A DNA stretch of 64,000 nucleotides from Cyanophora paradoxa. Taxonomy: Eukaryota; Glaucocystophyceae; Cyanophorales; Cyanophoraceae. This document shows, one piece after another, positions 33,540 to 42,839 of the stretch (within the stretch, counting starts at the first letter, position 1; each line of letters begins with the position of its first letter). The notes beneath the pieces were generated by a model, which made no database searches, was not told the origin of the DNA, and saw only the letters and a program-made list of their open reading frames with translations. The position numbers and the translations under genes were made by a program. The stretch is from positions 62,001 through 126,000 of the forward strand of contig QPMI01000401.1 in the NCBI GenBank assembly GCA_004431415.1. Reading direction: 5' to 3'.

Positions 33540-33953
33540 ATGGATTACTACGGAGTTTACATGTTGGATATTGAAAATCCGGAATTACATAAAGATCTTC
33601 TCGAAAACAACGGGGCTGAATGGGATCCGGACACAAAATTATGGTTTGTCGAAGACGAAAATAACGAACTTTTAAAACAATTCCGTGTAAAACATCCGGG
33701 TGAATTCGACCAAGATTACGTTAAACAATTCCACCGCCAGTATTTCGTGGCTGATATCAAAGCAAGACTACCGGAGATTGCGGCAAAGCGTATATTTACT
33801 CAGTCATCATTACGCAAATATATTAAAAAACAAGGCGCTACATACGATCCTCAGTATCGTTTATGGTATGTTACTGATCCTGAAAGTGAGATATGCAAGA
33901 TCTTTAAGATGTTCACACTCGAACAGGTAGAAGATCTGAGAAGACCAAATTAA
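33540..33953 (+). CDS. protein with two DUF5710-like modules (PLV-A)
   Basis: 137 residues from the ATG at 33540. The same motif occurs twice: NNGAEWDPDTKLWFVEDENN (about residues 23-42) and KQGATYDPQYRLWYVTDPES (about 97-116). This GAxWDPxxKxWYV pattern is the DUF5710 signature found in primase- and replication-associated proteins of mobile elements. The duplication is internal and the two copies have diverged. The gene ends tail-to-tail with the packaging ATPase, overlapping it by 4 nt (33950-33953). A nucleic-acid-related role is inferred only from where such domains usually occur. Confidence 0.7.
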   Translation: MDYYGVYMLDIENPELHKDLLENNGAEWDPDTKLWFVEDENNELLKQFRVKHPGEFDQDYVKQFHRQYFVADIKARLPEIAAKRIFTQSSLRKYIKKQGATYDPQYRLWYVTDPESEICKIFKMFTLEQVEDLRRPN

Positions 33954-34717
33954 ACCGTTATTGTTGTGGGTTCATTACTAATTCTTATTGATTCTCTCTT
34001 TTTTATCGCTCGTCTCTTAACAAACTTCTTAAAGCCCTTCATATCATCATCTGTTAATATTGCCCGGTCTGTGTATACTTTTATATCATACCCTTGCAAT
34101 CCAGTTATGACTGTTTGGTAGTTATAACCCCACAGTCTATGCAATTCCTTGTAGGTCTTTTTATCAAGACCCCCATTATACTCATCATAAGCGCAATTGA
34201 ACTCTTTTTCGTTCCCAAGAATATTGAAAAATACTACGAACTCAACATTTCGACGAATGGTAGTAGAAATAGAGCATAAACGTTGAGTATTAATAATTAC
34301 TGTAATCGAATAATGACGGGCTGTCGTAATCAATTTAGAAAGGACAGCTGAATTATGCATATCCAAAGAAGAACCTATCATATCGTCTAAGATTATAACC
34401 AAATTATTACGCTTCTCATTATTCTCAATTCGTTTCTTTTGCATGCTAATGAGTTTCACTACTACATTATCGTCCCATTCCTCATAGATATTATCAGGAT
34501 GCGTTATATCTCTGAATTGACCAGTAAACGCAGTAGAACTAAAGACTACAATCTGATCGATCTTATCCCTCAGTTCATAAAGTAGATATTTGCAGTAAGT
34601 TGTCTTACCAGAATTGCTGCGCCCACATAATAAAAAACGCGTGCTTAATTTAACTGTTCTTGCAGGCTCAAACTCCGGGATGTCATTCAAATCAATATCC
34701 ATTCCTGTGTTATCCAT
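33950..34717 (-). CDS. FtsK/HerA-type genome-packaging ATPase (PLV-A)
   Basis: 255 residues, start ATG at 34717-34715. The Walker A motif is CGRSNSGKTTYCKYLLYEL (about residues 32-50) and the Walker B motif is NNLVIILDDMIGSSLDM (about 104-120). A later polar segment VIINTQRLCSISTTIRRN fits sensor/arginine-finger region I of the A32-like packaging ATPases of PLVs, virophages and large DNA viruses. This enzyme pumps viral DNA into preformed capsids. It lies immediately downstream of the capsid gene on the same strand, the standard morphogenesis arrangement. The PLV-B homologue at 50647-51351 shares order and motifs. Confidence 0.9.
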   Translation of the reverse strand: MDNTGMDIDLNDIPEFEPARTVKLSTRFLLCGRSNSGKTTYCKYLLYELRDKIDQIVVFSSTAFTGQFRDITHPDNIYEEWDDNVVVKLISMQKKRIENNEKRNNLVIILDDMIGSSLDMHNSAVLSKLITTARHYSITVIINTQRLCSISTTIRRNVEFVVFFNILGNEKEFNCAYDEYNGGLDKKTYKELHRLWGYNYQTVITGLQGYDIKVYTDRAILTDDDMKGFKKFVKRRAIKKRESIRISNEPTTITV

Positions 34718-34827
34718 TACAGTAATAAGATAAAAAACAAAATAAACCCCTTAGCGCATGCAAGGCATGCTTGTCATGCCGACCCTACTAATTTTGCGCT
34801 TCCTACTCTAACGAAAGAAAAAGAACT

Positions 34828-36054
34828 TTAGAAGTTCGAGACTTTCAGGGTAGAGATGTTGTAGCCATTGAGGACCATAACATTGTGTCGTAGGGCATAG
34901 ATATCAACCTGAACAGGAGCAGCATCAGTGCATCCCGAAACAGTGAGATCCATGTAACTGGAACTGCTGTTGAAGAAATCCTGGTAACCCATAACACTGT
35001 TCCGAAGCGAATCTTTTCCAGATTTGGAAAGAACGATTCCGTAAATATTTCCATTCTCGAATCCATAAGTAGTATTGCCAACAGTAACACCCTTGTAATG
35101 AGAAGGAATGTGATTGATAGCCGAGAGGAAACCAGAAATGGGTTTGTTGGAGATATCCAGGGAGCGATTGTTGTGGAAGATCTGGAACTGATCGATCTTA
35201 ACATCCGAAACATGACCACAGAAATCAGAGTGAGTGTAGGTGTTAAGTTTGTTCACCTCTCGAACTGTCATGAGAATCGAATGAACCAGACCAGAAACAT
35301 TAGCGAGTGTCACCTCAACCGATTCACCAGCATCAGCGGTTTTGAGCGCTCGTGTCTTCTTGTGGATGACCTCTGTGATCGGAATGCGAATGCCACCTTG
35401 TTCATTTGCCATTTTCAAAAGTGTCTCAGCCTCAGCCGAAGCGATGTTTACAAATTGACAGATCAGGGAGCAATCCGCAAATGTAACAGATCCACCAGCA
35501 GGAACTTTGACTATCCCAGCATCACGGAAATCAACCTCGATTGTTGGCATATCCGCCAGTGTGCATAGTGGGAAGTAAGCATCATCCCAGAAAGCAGCGG
35601 GAATTTTCACAATGTATTCCATAGCCTCATCTGTGCTTTCACGATCAAGTTCTTTGAAGTAACCAAGAGAAGCATACATGCTGCTCATGGTAGCATGATC
35701 ATTATCAATCAGAGCGTTAACAGTTATCCAGTCACCAGGGATGATATACTTGAAACCACCATGAACAAAGCGGACCTCATTAATATAGGAAGAACCACCA
35801 TTGGGGAGGGTGCAGGCTACACCACCACCAGTGGCAATCTTGAAATAGAGCGAAACACCAGCAAGGAGTTGCTTGCGAGGTAGATCAAAGTAAGCGGTAT
35901 TCTTAAAGCCAAAAGTATTGCCTCGGGGACGAACTTGCTCGAGGAATGGTTTGTACTTGGGGTTGGTTCCGATTTGGAGACCAGGGGATAGATAAATTTG
36001 ATCGGAACCGGGAGTTACGAGGAGTTCCTTAAGGGTAGTTCCAGTGAGTGCCAT
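34828..36054 (-). CDS. MCP: major capsid protein, double jelly-roll type (PLV-A)
   Basis: 408 residues from the ATG at 36054-36052 to the TAA at 34828. Capsid-like features: an N-terminal segment with YLSPGLQIGTNPKYKPFLEQ and RPRGNTFGFKNTAYFDLPRK, a mid segment YFPLCTLADMPTIEVDFRDA resembling the conserved LPLxxLxxxxVxxxF strand of double jelly-roll capsids, and a C-terminus ALRHNVMVLNGYNISTLKVS, the typical final strand. Length and content are in the range of small PLV/virophage capsids. It aligns end to end with the PLV-B protein, roughly two residues in three identical in the first 110. It is divergently transcribed from the minor-capsid-like gene across a 52-bp shared promoter gap. No structure prediction was possible here. 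Confidence 0.85.
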   Translation of the reverse strand: MALTGTTLKELLVTPGSDQIYLSPGLQIGTNPKYKPFLEQVRPRGNTFGFKNTAYFDLPRKQLLAGVSLYFKIATGGGVACTLPNGGSSYINEVRFVHGGFKYIIPGDWITVNALIDNDHATMSSMYASLGYFKELDRESTDEAMEYIVKIPAAFWDDAYFPLCTLADMPTIEVDFRDAGIVKVPAGGSVTFADCSLICQFVNIASAEAETLLKMANEQGGIRIPITEVIHKKTRALKTADAGESVEVTLANVSGLVHSILMTVREVNKLNTYTHSDFCGHVSDVKIDQFQIFHNNRSLDISNKPISGFLSAINHIPSHYKGVTVGNTTYGFENGNIYGIVLSKSGKDSLRNSVMGYQDFFNSSSSYMDLTVSGCTDAAPVQVDIYALRHNVMVLNGYNISTLKVSNF

Positions 36055-36106
36055 CTCTTATGTTTAAAATACCAAAAGAAATTTTTAAAATGCTTTATTA
36101 AACAGA

Positions 36107-37006
36107 ATGACGCGTCATTACCTTAATATTGATTCCAGGGACCGAGATGATGGAACCCCAACGAACTTCACTTATAAAATTCCCCATGCAATCCAAAATG
36201 TGAGAGCCTGCAGAGTGACTAACTTTGAGATGTTCAATAACATTTACAATCTTAGCGAGAATGGAAGTTTGATTACAGGAACCTATGATGCTGGAGATGT
36301 AATTAAAACTAAGAATAACACTATTTCAAAAGGGACATATACTTCGGATAGTTTGGTGAATCTTCTAAATGCCAAACTAGCTTCACAAGTGTATGGTGCA
36401 GCAGGAACTACCTATACTCGCCATTTCTACGTTACATATGATCCTGTTACCATGTTTCTAAGGTTCATGTGCGATGCAACATTTACCCTCACCTTTGGAA
36501 GTCGGATCTTAGCAAACTTCCTTGGGTTTCCAGAGCGCAGACCTGACAGTTCAGAAAATGGTTACGCTTCTGCCCTGCTGGATTCACCTGTAACAGTTGG
36601 AGCTAATACTTATAATTACTACATTGACAGTGTTATACCGCTCGATCTTCTGTTCAACTCTTACATCCTTCTCCACGTTGACCCACTCAAAGGCAACTAT
36701 GTAAGCAAGAACACAAGCGATGATAAAGCCCTCGCAAAAATCGAGATTGATCAAACGGTAGGCAGTCTCTTAAAATATGATTCATCGAATAATTCCATGA
36801 TCCTGCATGAGCAAAACGGTTTGGTGGAAGTTGAAACGCTAAAAGTTCGTCTCACATACTGGAATGGTGCCGAAACGGATATTACCACTGATTGGTCGAT
36901 GACGCTTGAACTCATTACGGAAGATGATAAAGATCTGACAAAGAAAGCATTGAAGAATGTCATTAAAGAGTTGGAGGGACTCTACTTGCCGTTCTCACGG
37001 TCATAG
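36107..37006 (+). CDS. minor capsid (penton-like) structural protein (PLV-A)
   Basis: 299 residues. The N-terminal motif HYLNIDSRDRDDGTPTNFTY, followed by IPHAIQNVRACRVTNFEMFN, is a signature of virion proteins in PLVs and large DNA viruses (IDSRDR...F...LP..I.NV). The rest is beta-rich, consistent with a jelly-roll penton or minor capsid protein. It is transcribed away from the capsid gene and followed 36 nt later by the conserved late protein. The PLV-B homologue (52627-53502) has the same motif (VNVDSRDRFEGTSSNFKINL). Whether it forms the penton is inference. Confidence 0.72.
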   Translation: MTRHYLNIDSRDRDDGTPTNFTYKIPHAIQNVRACRVTNFEMFNNIYNLSENGSLITGTYDAGDVIKTKNNTISKGTYTSDSLVNLLNAKLASQVYGAAGTTYTRHFYVTYDPVTMFLRFMCDATFTLTFGSRILANFLGFPERRPDSSENGYASALLDSPVTVGANTYNYYIDSVIPLDLLFNSYILLHVDPLKGNYVSKNTSDDKALAKIEIDQTVGSLLKYDSSNNSMILHEQNGLVEVETLKVRLTYWNGAETDITTDWSMTLELITEDDKDLTKKALKNVIKELEGLYLPFSRS

Positions 37007-37042
37007 GAAATACTGTAGAATAAATTTGTCTCGATATTACAA

Positions 37043-37792
37043 ATGGCAACTCGAAAGACCCAGCCAAAGAATTTCTTAGCCAAACCAGTTGAGCAAGCGG
37101 AACCAGAACGGAAACAGTTTAAGAAATCGAAAGGAACCGCTGCATATGGAACTGGTGATCTCGATAAAAATGTTCACCAGACCATGAATGCTCACACAAT
37201 TGCGCTTACTTCAAACTCAAATGATGATAATGCCCTGGTTGACCAAGTCCCACTGAACCGCATGCCCGGAGCGAAACGAGGAATCAAGAAAGGGCAGTTC
37301 AAATCATCCACGAAGGACAAGGTTGCCTCATCATCGACACTGCTGAAACTGCTTGATGGTGGTGAGAGACTCTACTCAACCTATTCCGAGAAAGACCATC
37401 GCAACCGCTACTTTATTCGTTCAACCACTGGTGGACTGAAATCTGTGACATATCAGTATGCTAAGAGTCTTGTTGATGGTATTGCAGCAGAGACCAAAAA
37501 CGAAAACAAGATCAAGGAACAGCCAATCACAAAGGAAAAGGTGGAGAAGAAACCAGAGGTAACCCATGAAGTAATCCCTGAACCTGTTCATGTCGCAAAA
37601 GACTCACCAACAGAACTGATTGCGAAGACAATCGATTATCAAGAGTCCAACAAAACGGATTTGCCGGTTCTCAATAAATCAATCCTTCGGGTTGCCACTT
37701 CGCAGGCTGATCCAGTCAACTCAATTCCAAATGCTGCTCCAATGGTCTCAGGGTTTGCCAAGCTCGGTATTAAACCTGGATATCGCCGTTAA
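37043..37792 (+). CDS. conserved PLV late protein, function unknown (PLV-A)
   Basis: 249 residues. The N-terminus is basic and low-complexity (MATRKTQPKNFLAKPVEQAE). A core contains NRYFIRSTTGGLKSVTYQYA, then GIAAETKNENKIKEQPITKE, and the C-terminus contains SILRVATSQADPVN and PMVSGFAKLGIKP. All three blocks recur in order in the PLV-B gene at 53573-54175. The position directly after the minor-capsid-like gene in both elements suggests a virion or assembly role. No protease triad, zinc cluster or membrane segment is visible. Confidence 0.75.
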   Translation: MATRKTQPKNFLAKPVEQAEPERKQFKKSKGTAAYGTGDLDKNVHQTMNAHTIALTSNSNDDNALVDQVPLNRMPGAKRGIKKGQFKSSTKDKVASSSTLLKLLDGGERLYSTYSEKDHRNRYFIRSTTGGLKSVTYQYAKSLVDGIAAETKNENKIKEQPITKEKVEKKPEVTHEVIPEPVHVAKDSPTELIAKTIDYQESNKTDLPVLNKSILRVATSQADPVNSIPNAAPMVSGFAKLGIKPGYRR

Positions 37793-38155
37793 GGGACGGC
37801 TCACGCATCATTTCCGAATTAAAAAAATCTTGAACATTGTTAGCGCTACGTAACCAATCTTATCCCGTAGGCTCAAAACTTCTTCATTTTTATGGAGGCG
37901 TTGTAGAGCGAAGTGAAAATATCCATAGGTAAATCACTTTAATCACCTGTTCTACCGGGTTCAGTGGTAGAAACTTGCAGCCGACAAGTGAGCCTATTTG
38001 GTTTCGGTGGCTTTATCATTTTTCCAGCATCTTCTTTCAGAATTGGATGCTCTGCAATCGGGACCAAAATTTGACAGGAGTTTAATCGCTATATACAGAC
38101 AGAAAAACTACTTAAAGATTTCTTAACATATATTAAGAGAGTAGAAAGGGACAAA
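37793..38155. other. intergenic region of PLV-A with promoter motif
   Basis: 363 bp without a gene between the late module and the replication module. The promoter-like motif at 38128-38142 lies at its right end. A stretch at 37958-37972 resembles a tRNA D-arm, but no tRNA folds there. Confidence 0.5.
38128..38142 (+). promoter_or_regulatory. ATATATTAAGAGAGT start-proximal motif
   Basis: Ends 13 nt before the ATG at 38156. It matches 14 of 15 bases with the motif at 38630-38644 before the polymerase-helicase gene. Probably a viral promoter or initiator shared by the replication-side genes. Confidence 0.5.
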
Positions 38156-38413
38156 ATGCCAATCAGTGAGGCTCAGAAGCGTGCTACTTACCGTTATCGC
38201 AAAACTGAAAAAGGTCAGGAATATTTAAAAAAGTATAATGCGAAATTCGCAAAGCAAATGCGTGATTTATACCATACTGATGAGTGTTACAGAGCCATGA
38301 GAATCGTTGAGAGTTCCCAGCGTCTCTATGCTTCCAATGCAGTCTGCTTTGTGAAGTATCTCTATGGCGTCCCCTATTCTAACCGTGGTCGCAAATCGAA
38401 ATATGTCTGTTAA
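38156..38413 (+). CDS. small basic protein of PLV-A
   Basis: 85 residues from the ATG at 38156 (MPISEAQKRATYRYRKTEKG), rich in Lys, Arg and Tyr, with HTDECYRAMRIVESSQR in the middle. This segment resembles HTNETYRLKQL in the small basic protein of PLV-B (49478-49786), so the two may be distant homologues. A nucleic-acid-binding role is likely from composition. It is followed by a hairpin that may end its transcript. Confidence 0.6.
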   Translation: MPISEAQKRATYRYRKTEKGQEYLKKYNAKFAKQMRDLYHTDECYRAMRIVESSQRLYASNAVCFVKYLYGVPYSNRGRKSKYVC

Positions 38414-38418
38414 TCGTT

Positions 38419-38445
38419 TTTCTCAGCGCGATCTGCTCTGAGAAA
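38419..38445 (+). terminator. hairpin after the small basic gene
   Basis: TTTCTCAG (38419-38426) pairs with CTGAGAAA (38438-38445) across an 11-nt loop, 6 nt after the stop. A transcript-end hairpin of the kind used by several DNA viruses is plausible. Confidence 0.4.
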
Positions 38446-38629
38446 CCCGCGGGAACCGCGCTGGAGCCACAAATAAAATCATTCTGTTATTTTTAGAGTT
38501 CGATCATCGAGCCAACCCTTTGTTATTTTTATAAATGCCCTCGACTAAATTTATTTTGTCGAAGACTTTCGGTTTTGCCGGTAAAAATTGACGCGAGTAT
38601 AAAAGTATTTAAGGAAAACTTTTGTAGGT

Positions 38630-38644
38630 ATATATTAATAGAGT
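38630..38644 (+). promoter_or_regulatory. ATATATTAATAGAGT start-proximal motif
   Basis: Ends 10 nt before the ATG at 38655. One base differs from the motif at 38128-38142. Confidence 0.5.
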
Positions 38645-38654
38645 GAACAAAGAA

Positions 38655-41600
38655 ATGCCTCGACCAAGTAATCGAATTTCGAAAAATTTGCAGGATGAGA
38701 TTCTTGGCTACTACATGCAAGCAAAAGTAGAAGACAAATTGACCCGAGAGCAGGATATCTATTTCTTGAGAGAATTTACTTTCAAAGCAATTAGAATTCC
38801 AAAGTTGATTGATATCAGAGATACACTGAGAGGTATCGTAGAGCCTCGTTTGTATCGCAAGCAAGAGAAGAAGGAGAAGAGGGCTGAGAGAGCCGCTAAG
38901 AATGTTGAGAAGCAGAACAAGAAAGCAGCCGAAGCAAAGAAGCGGAAGCGCTTTGATCGCAAGCAGAATAAGAAGGCTAAACGTTCCGCTCGTTCCCAGA
39001 AGAATGTGGAAAAGCAGCAAAGTAAGCAGTTCAAAGCGCTGGTAAGGAGAATCATAAGGGATATTGAGGCCCAGGATGGTGATACAGTCTCGCTTCGTGT
39101 GAGGTTTTACCGAATTCCTGAAGACTTCAATAACCTCCCAAACAACTACGATGTTGTTATCCACGAAGACACACCTTACATTGAAACACAAAAATCCGGA
39201 AAACGCGCATTGATGCTTTCCTGCCCCAAGCAAGTGCTGGTGAGATTGCTTGAACAGGTGCAAGAGGACTTTAATAAATTCCTTGCATTGTGGACTCTGA
39301 ACGAGATTGCTTCCTTCCTGATTTCTATTAGGCAAAGCAACCCTCGCAATCGAGACTATCAATTCGTTAAGGTTTTCACGAATGATGCGCCCAATGGATC
39401 AGACATCAAGTATCCAGAGGTGATGACAATCGAGGAGATTATTGTCAGCGATAACAAAACAGTATACCCTTTGAATGAACGAGTTCTGCGAGATGGGCAG
39501 GCTCCAAAAATCGTTTCTCGTTTCGTGAAATACACCCTCAATGGTCAGGCTAAGTGTGTGATGGACCAAATATGTCCCGATGATTCACTTACCATCAAAG
39601 ATTGTTTAATCGAAGCATTACATCAGGTTCTATGCAAAGGGTTTGAGTATGCCCGCAGCATCAAGAAGTATAAGAAGGTCAACTACTCAAAAGACTGGCT
39701 CTTTGCTCAGATCAAGGGATATGAACCTAAGCCTGATTCTGATTGGGGAGTGAGTTTTGATGAGCTTCTTCCTTTCTTGAAAAAGTGGCGCATCAGGTTC
39801 ATTGCAATTGGAAAGGATGACAAGGTTATTCATACTCTTTCCTTCAAACCGAATCGAACCAACTCTCACTTAGTTCCCGCAAGTGTTTATGTGCAGATTG
39901 CAAATGACCACGTTTATGTATTAAATAAGGATCTCAGTAAACTGGTTCGTTCTTTCAATGGAACTGGCGCCCGTGAAACCAAGAAGAGTATGGGTTCAGC
40001 AGCCATGAAATACAAGATCAAAACACAGTTCAACGATAACAGCTTCTTTGCTTACAACGAGGAGGATATCATCAAGATCATTGCCAGAGAGAAAGATAGT
40101 AGTTCTGAAAAAATTAAGATCACATACAACAAGCCGTTACTAGAGTTGTTGGGAAGCTTCCGAAAGGCTAATCACGAGGTTCACACTTCCATTACAGATG
40201 AGGGAACAATAACCTACATTCACTACACAATAGAGGATAAAGATGTAATTATCCTTCCACCAGGCAACATGGTGGATATGGAAAATATTGATGTGAACCT
40301 TGCAGATGATGCCCATCGCAAGTTGTTTGATGAGATGAGTCAGATGATGTATAGGGCGCTTATCAACAAACCCTACAAGAGCAAATATAATCCAGAAACA
40401 TATGCAGCATTTACTAAAGGGCAACAGAGTGCATTGACTGGGTTCTTTGGATCTGCCTCTGAGGTCCGAACAATGGTAGAGAACATTGCCTATGGATCCA
40501 TTGATACTCACAAGCTCGACATTTCCAAAGCATACACACACATCGTTTCGAAAGTGCTTAAGGTGTTTCCAGTTTTCAGTTCATTTGATAGATTCGAAAA
40601 AGTCAAAGTGTCTTGCAGCTCGGACATCGAAGACAATTCGTTCTATTCCGTGAAAGTGAAAGCCAAACACTTCAAAGCATTCAGAAATTATGGTGAGGCG
40701 AATACCTTGAATCAATACAAGAGGATTCTCGTCGATTCAAAGTATAACCTGATGTATGGTGAGGTTTTGAAAGAGTTTTACGAGGATATTAAGGATGACA
40801 TCAGCATTGAGGCAGTTCTAAGACCTTATCGGATTGCCGAGAATGTCACCTTGCAGGCTTTCAAGCAGTTGTATGAAAGTCAGCTTTCGACCAAGGAGAA
40901 GAAAGACATTGCCAACCATCACATTGGTCTATTTGGTAAGAAGTCCCAGCGAAAAGCAACCACCTACACCTTTTTCAATAAAAATGATGCTCTGAATTTC
41001 ATTGAAGAGAATGGAGGGACCCTGAAGTTTATAAGTTTCGATCAAGAGAAGCCAACACACACATCAGTTAAGAATGAGAAGGACATTAAATCGCCCATGA
41101 TTTGGTATGTGAACCAGGAAGAACAAGAACGGGCTTTCATTGATGGTTTCCTGCCAATGCAGTGCGTGATTTACTCCACCATGCGAGGCATCATGTATCG
41201 CCTATGCAAGAAATTGCTCTCTGAGGGAGTGGGAGTCCTTGCAATCAAGACCGATGAGCTGACAATCGATAGACCATATCCATTCGAGCAGTTTGACCGA
41301 AACCTATTCGAGAACACTGGAAAGTTTGATGTGAAGCCAGCAAACATGAACTCGATAACCCACAGTAAGAGGACTTCCAAAAAACCAAAGAGCCACATGA
41401 TCACATTTGATCGACTCAAAACTCGTTCCAAACCTTTCATCAATGTTGAAAAGATTGTTCACAAGGTTCACAAGTTCCAGGATGAGTATGACCTCCCAGC
41501 AATCGTAAATGCTTTGGATGGGCAAGGTAATGTGCTGATTAAAGGAGTGAAACCGGGAACTGGTAAGACTACTTTGGCAAAGGCAATGGCCAAGAAGTAT

Positions 41601-42839
41601 GGTAAGAAATGCTTGTTCGTTGCGCCTACTAATAAGAGATGCAAGGATTTGCGAATGGAACTAAAAGCAGAGTGGGGGCAGGATGCTCCTGAGGTGATGA
41701 CTATTTATCGAGCCTTGAATTTGAATGTTGATGATGAGAGAATGAAGGGAAATGTTGGGAAGAAGGTTTCGGAATTATCTAAGTACGATTGCTTTGTTAT
41801 TGATGAGATCTACCAGTTTGAGATTAGGGAATTGGAATCTCTGTGCGATGTGATGACTGTGCAGTTCCCAGACAAACTCTACATCGCAACAGGCGACCCC
41901 TACCAGAACCCACCCATCCAATTCATAACAGTCAATCAACGAGATTACTACAACAAGATCTTCGATAGACTTTTCAAGAACGAGGTTTACCTGCAGGTTG
42001 GAAAGCGTCATAAACTGGCTGCAGATCAGAAGAAATTCGACCAGTTATGGGAGGACTTATTCAGGACTGAACTACCAGTTTCTATTGCTGCCAGACGATT
42101 GGGCTTGAAAGTAGTTGATACATTGGAGAAGGGTGATATCTCAGTATGCAATTCAAACCGCAAGTGTGCAGAGGTGAACAACAAAATGCATAAAATGATT
42201 CATGGAGAGGATCCTGTATATAAGACAGGTGTGGAGCTGATTGCAAAGGTGCGAATGACAACAAGTGAGGGCATCATTCAGCGGGGCTTTGTTTACGAAG
42301 TGGTCGAATACAAAGCCAAGGAAATTCTCACTCTCAAAGACATTGATTCGGGTGAAGTGCATACTCTAAAAAGCGAAGATATCAAGTATTTCGCATTGAC
42401 CCATGCTTTCACCTGTCACATCATTCAGGGTGACACAATCAGGGATTCTCGTGTTGTAATTCACGAGACTGGGTCCCCATATGTTACTGCTGAGTGGTTC
42501 TATGTTGCAGCAACTCGAACCCAGAATCTCTCAGATACTGTGATTTTCGTTGATAAATCCGAGGCAGCCACAATGGTGAAAACGAAGGAGGATCAAGCTC
42601 AGAAAATCGATTCCTACAAATCCCAAGACAAACAAGCCAATCGGGAGTTCTCCTTGGCAGAGTATGTTGATTGGGACTGGTTCAAAAAGCAGTATGGGAA
42701 GCAATTGGGGCGATGCAGAAGGTGCTTTGATATTATGGATTTCGAAGAAGCCACTGTTGATCGGGAGAACAATGCTATCGCTCACATTTCTCGAAACTGT
42801 TTCTTGTCACATTGTAGGTGTAACTGTTCAGCCCAGTAA
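38655..42839 (+). CDS. polymerase-palm / SF1 helicase fusion replication protein (PLV-A)
   Basis: 1,394 residues from the ATG at 38655 (MPRPSNRISKNLQDEI) to the TAA at 42837-42839; the open frame begins 12 nt earlier at a GTG. Residues about 65-130 are a very basic coiled stretch. The central part looks like a family B polymerase palm: LDISKAYTHIVSKVLKVFP near 621 (motif A), KKDIANHHIGLFGKKSQRK near 750 (motif B-like) and VLAIKTDELTI near 865 (motif C-like, KTD in place of DTD). The C-terminal third is a superfamily 1 helicase of Pif1/RecD type: KGVKPGTGKTTLAKAMAK (Walker A, about 962), CFVIDEIYQFE (Walker B, about 1045), IATGDPYQNPPI (motif III), THAFTCHIIQGDTI and FYVAATRTQ (motifs V and VI). 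A terminal Cys cluster follows (CRRCFD, then HCRCNC). It overlaps the integrase start by one base (TAATG). Confidence 0.8.
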   Translation: MPRPSNRISKNLQDEILGYYMQAKVEDKLTREQDIYFLREFTFKAIRIPKLIDIRDTLRGIVEPRLYRKQEKKEKRAERAAKNVEKQNKKAAEAKKRKRFDRKQNKKAKRSARSQKNVEKQQSKQFKALVRRIIRDIEAQDGDTVSLRVRFYRIPEDFNNLPNNYDVVIHEDTPYIETQKSGKRALMLSCPKQVLVRLLEQVQEDFNKFLALWTLNEIASFLISIRQSNPRNRDYQFVKVFTNDAPNGSDIKYPEVMTIEEIIVSDNKTVYPLNERVLRDGQAPKIVSRFVKYTLNGQAKCVMDQICPDDSLTIKDCLIEALHQVLCKGFEYARSIKKYKKVNYSKDWLFAQIKGYEPKPDSDWGVSFDELLPFLKKWRIRFIAIGKDDKVIHTLSFKPNRTNSHLVPASVYVQIANDHVYVLNKDLSKLVRSFNGTGARETKKSMGSAAMKYKIKTQFNDNSFFAYNEEDIIKIIAREKDSSSEKIKITYNKPLLELLGSFRKANHEVHTSITDEGTITYIHYTIEDKDVIILPPGNMVDMENIDVNLADDAHRKLFDEMSQMMYRALINKPYKSKYNPETYAAFTKGQQSALTGFFGSASEVRTMVENIAYGSIDTHKLDISKAYTHIVSKVLKVFPVFSSFDRFEKVKVSCSSDIEDNSFYSVKVKAKHFKAFRNYGEANTLNQYKRILVDSKYNLMYGEVLKEFYEDIKDDISIEAVLRPYRIAENVTLQAFKQLYESQLSTKEKKDIANHHIGLFGKKSQRKATTYTFFNKNDALNFIEENGGTLKFISFDQEKPTHTSVKNEKDIKSPMIWYVNQEEQERAFIDGFLPMQCVIYSTMRGIMYRLCKKLLSEGVGVLAIKTDELTIDRPYPFEQFDRNLFENTGKFDVKPANMNSITHSKRTSKKPKSHMITFDRLKTRSKPFINVEKIVHKVHKFQDEYDLPAIVNALDGQGNVLIKGVKPGTGKTTLAKAMAKKYGKKCLFVAPTNKRCKDLRMELKAEWGQDAPEVMTIYRALNLNVDDERMKGNVGKKVSELSKYDCFVIDEIYQFEIRELESLCDVMTVQFPDKLYIATGDPYQNPPIQFITVNQRDYYNKIFDRLFKNEVYLQVGKRHKLAADQKKFDQLWEDLFRTELPVSIAARRLGLKVVDTLEKGDISVCNSNRKCAEVNNKMHKMIHGEDPVYKTGVELIAKVRMTTSEGIIQRGFVYEVVEYKAKEILTLKDIDSGEVHTLKSEDIKYFALTHAFTCHIIQGDTIRDSRVVIHETGSPYVTAEWFYVAATRTQNLSDTVIFVDKSEAATMVKTKEDQAQKIDSYKSQDKQANREFSLAEYVDWDWFKKQYGKQLGRCRRCFDIMDFEEATVDRENNAIAHISRNCFLSHCRCNCSAQ

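Noticed and set aside
37940-38020. tRNA-like stretch with GGTTCAGTGGTAGAA in PLV-A
   Set aside because: The D-arm and B-block-like end resemble a Gly tRNA, but no acceptor stem, no U33 and no proper T-arm could be paired.
38529-39362. 277-codon minus-strand frame opposite the polymerase-helicase N-terminus
   Set aside because: It mirrors the Lys-rich coiled stretch (Leu/Phe-rich complement) and has no motif. The plus-strand frame is clearly the gene.
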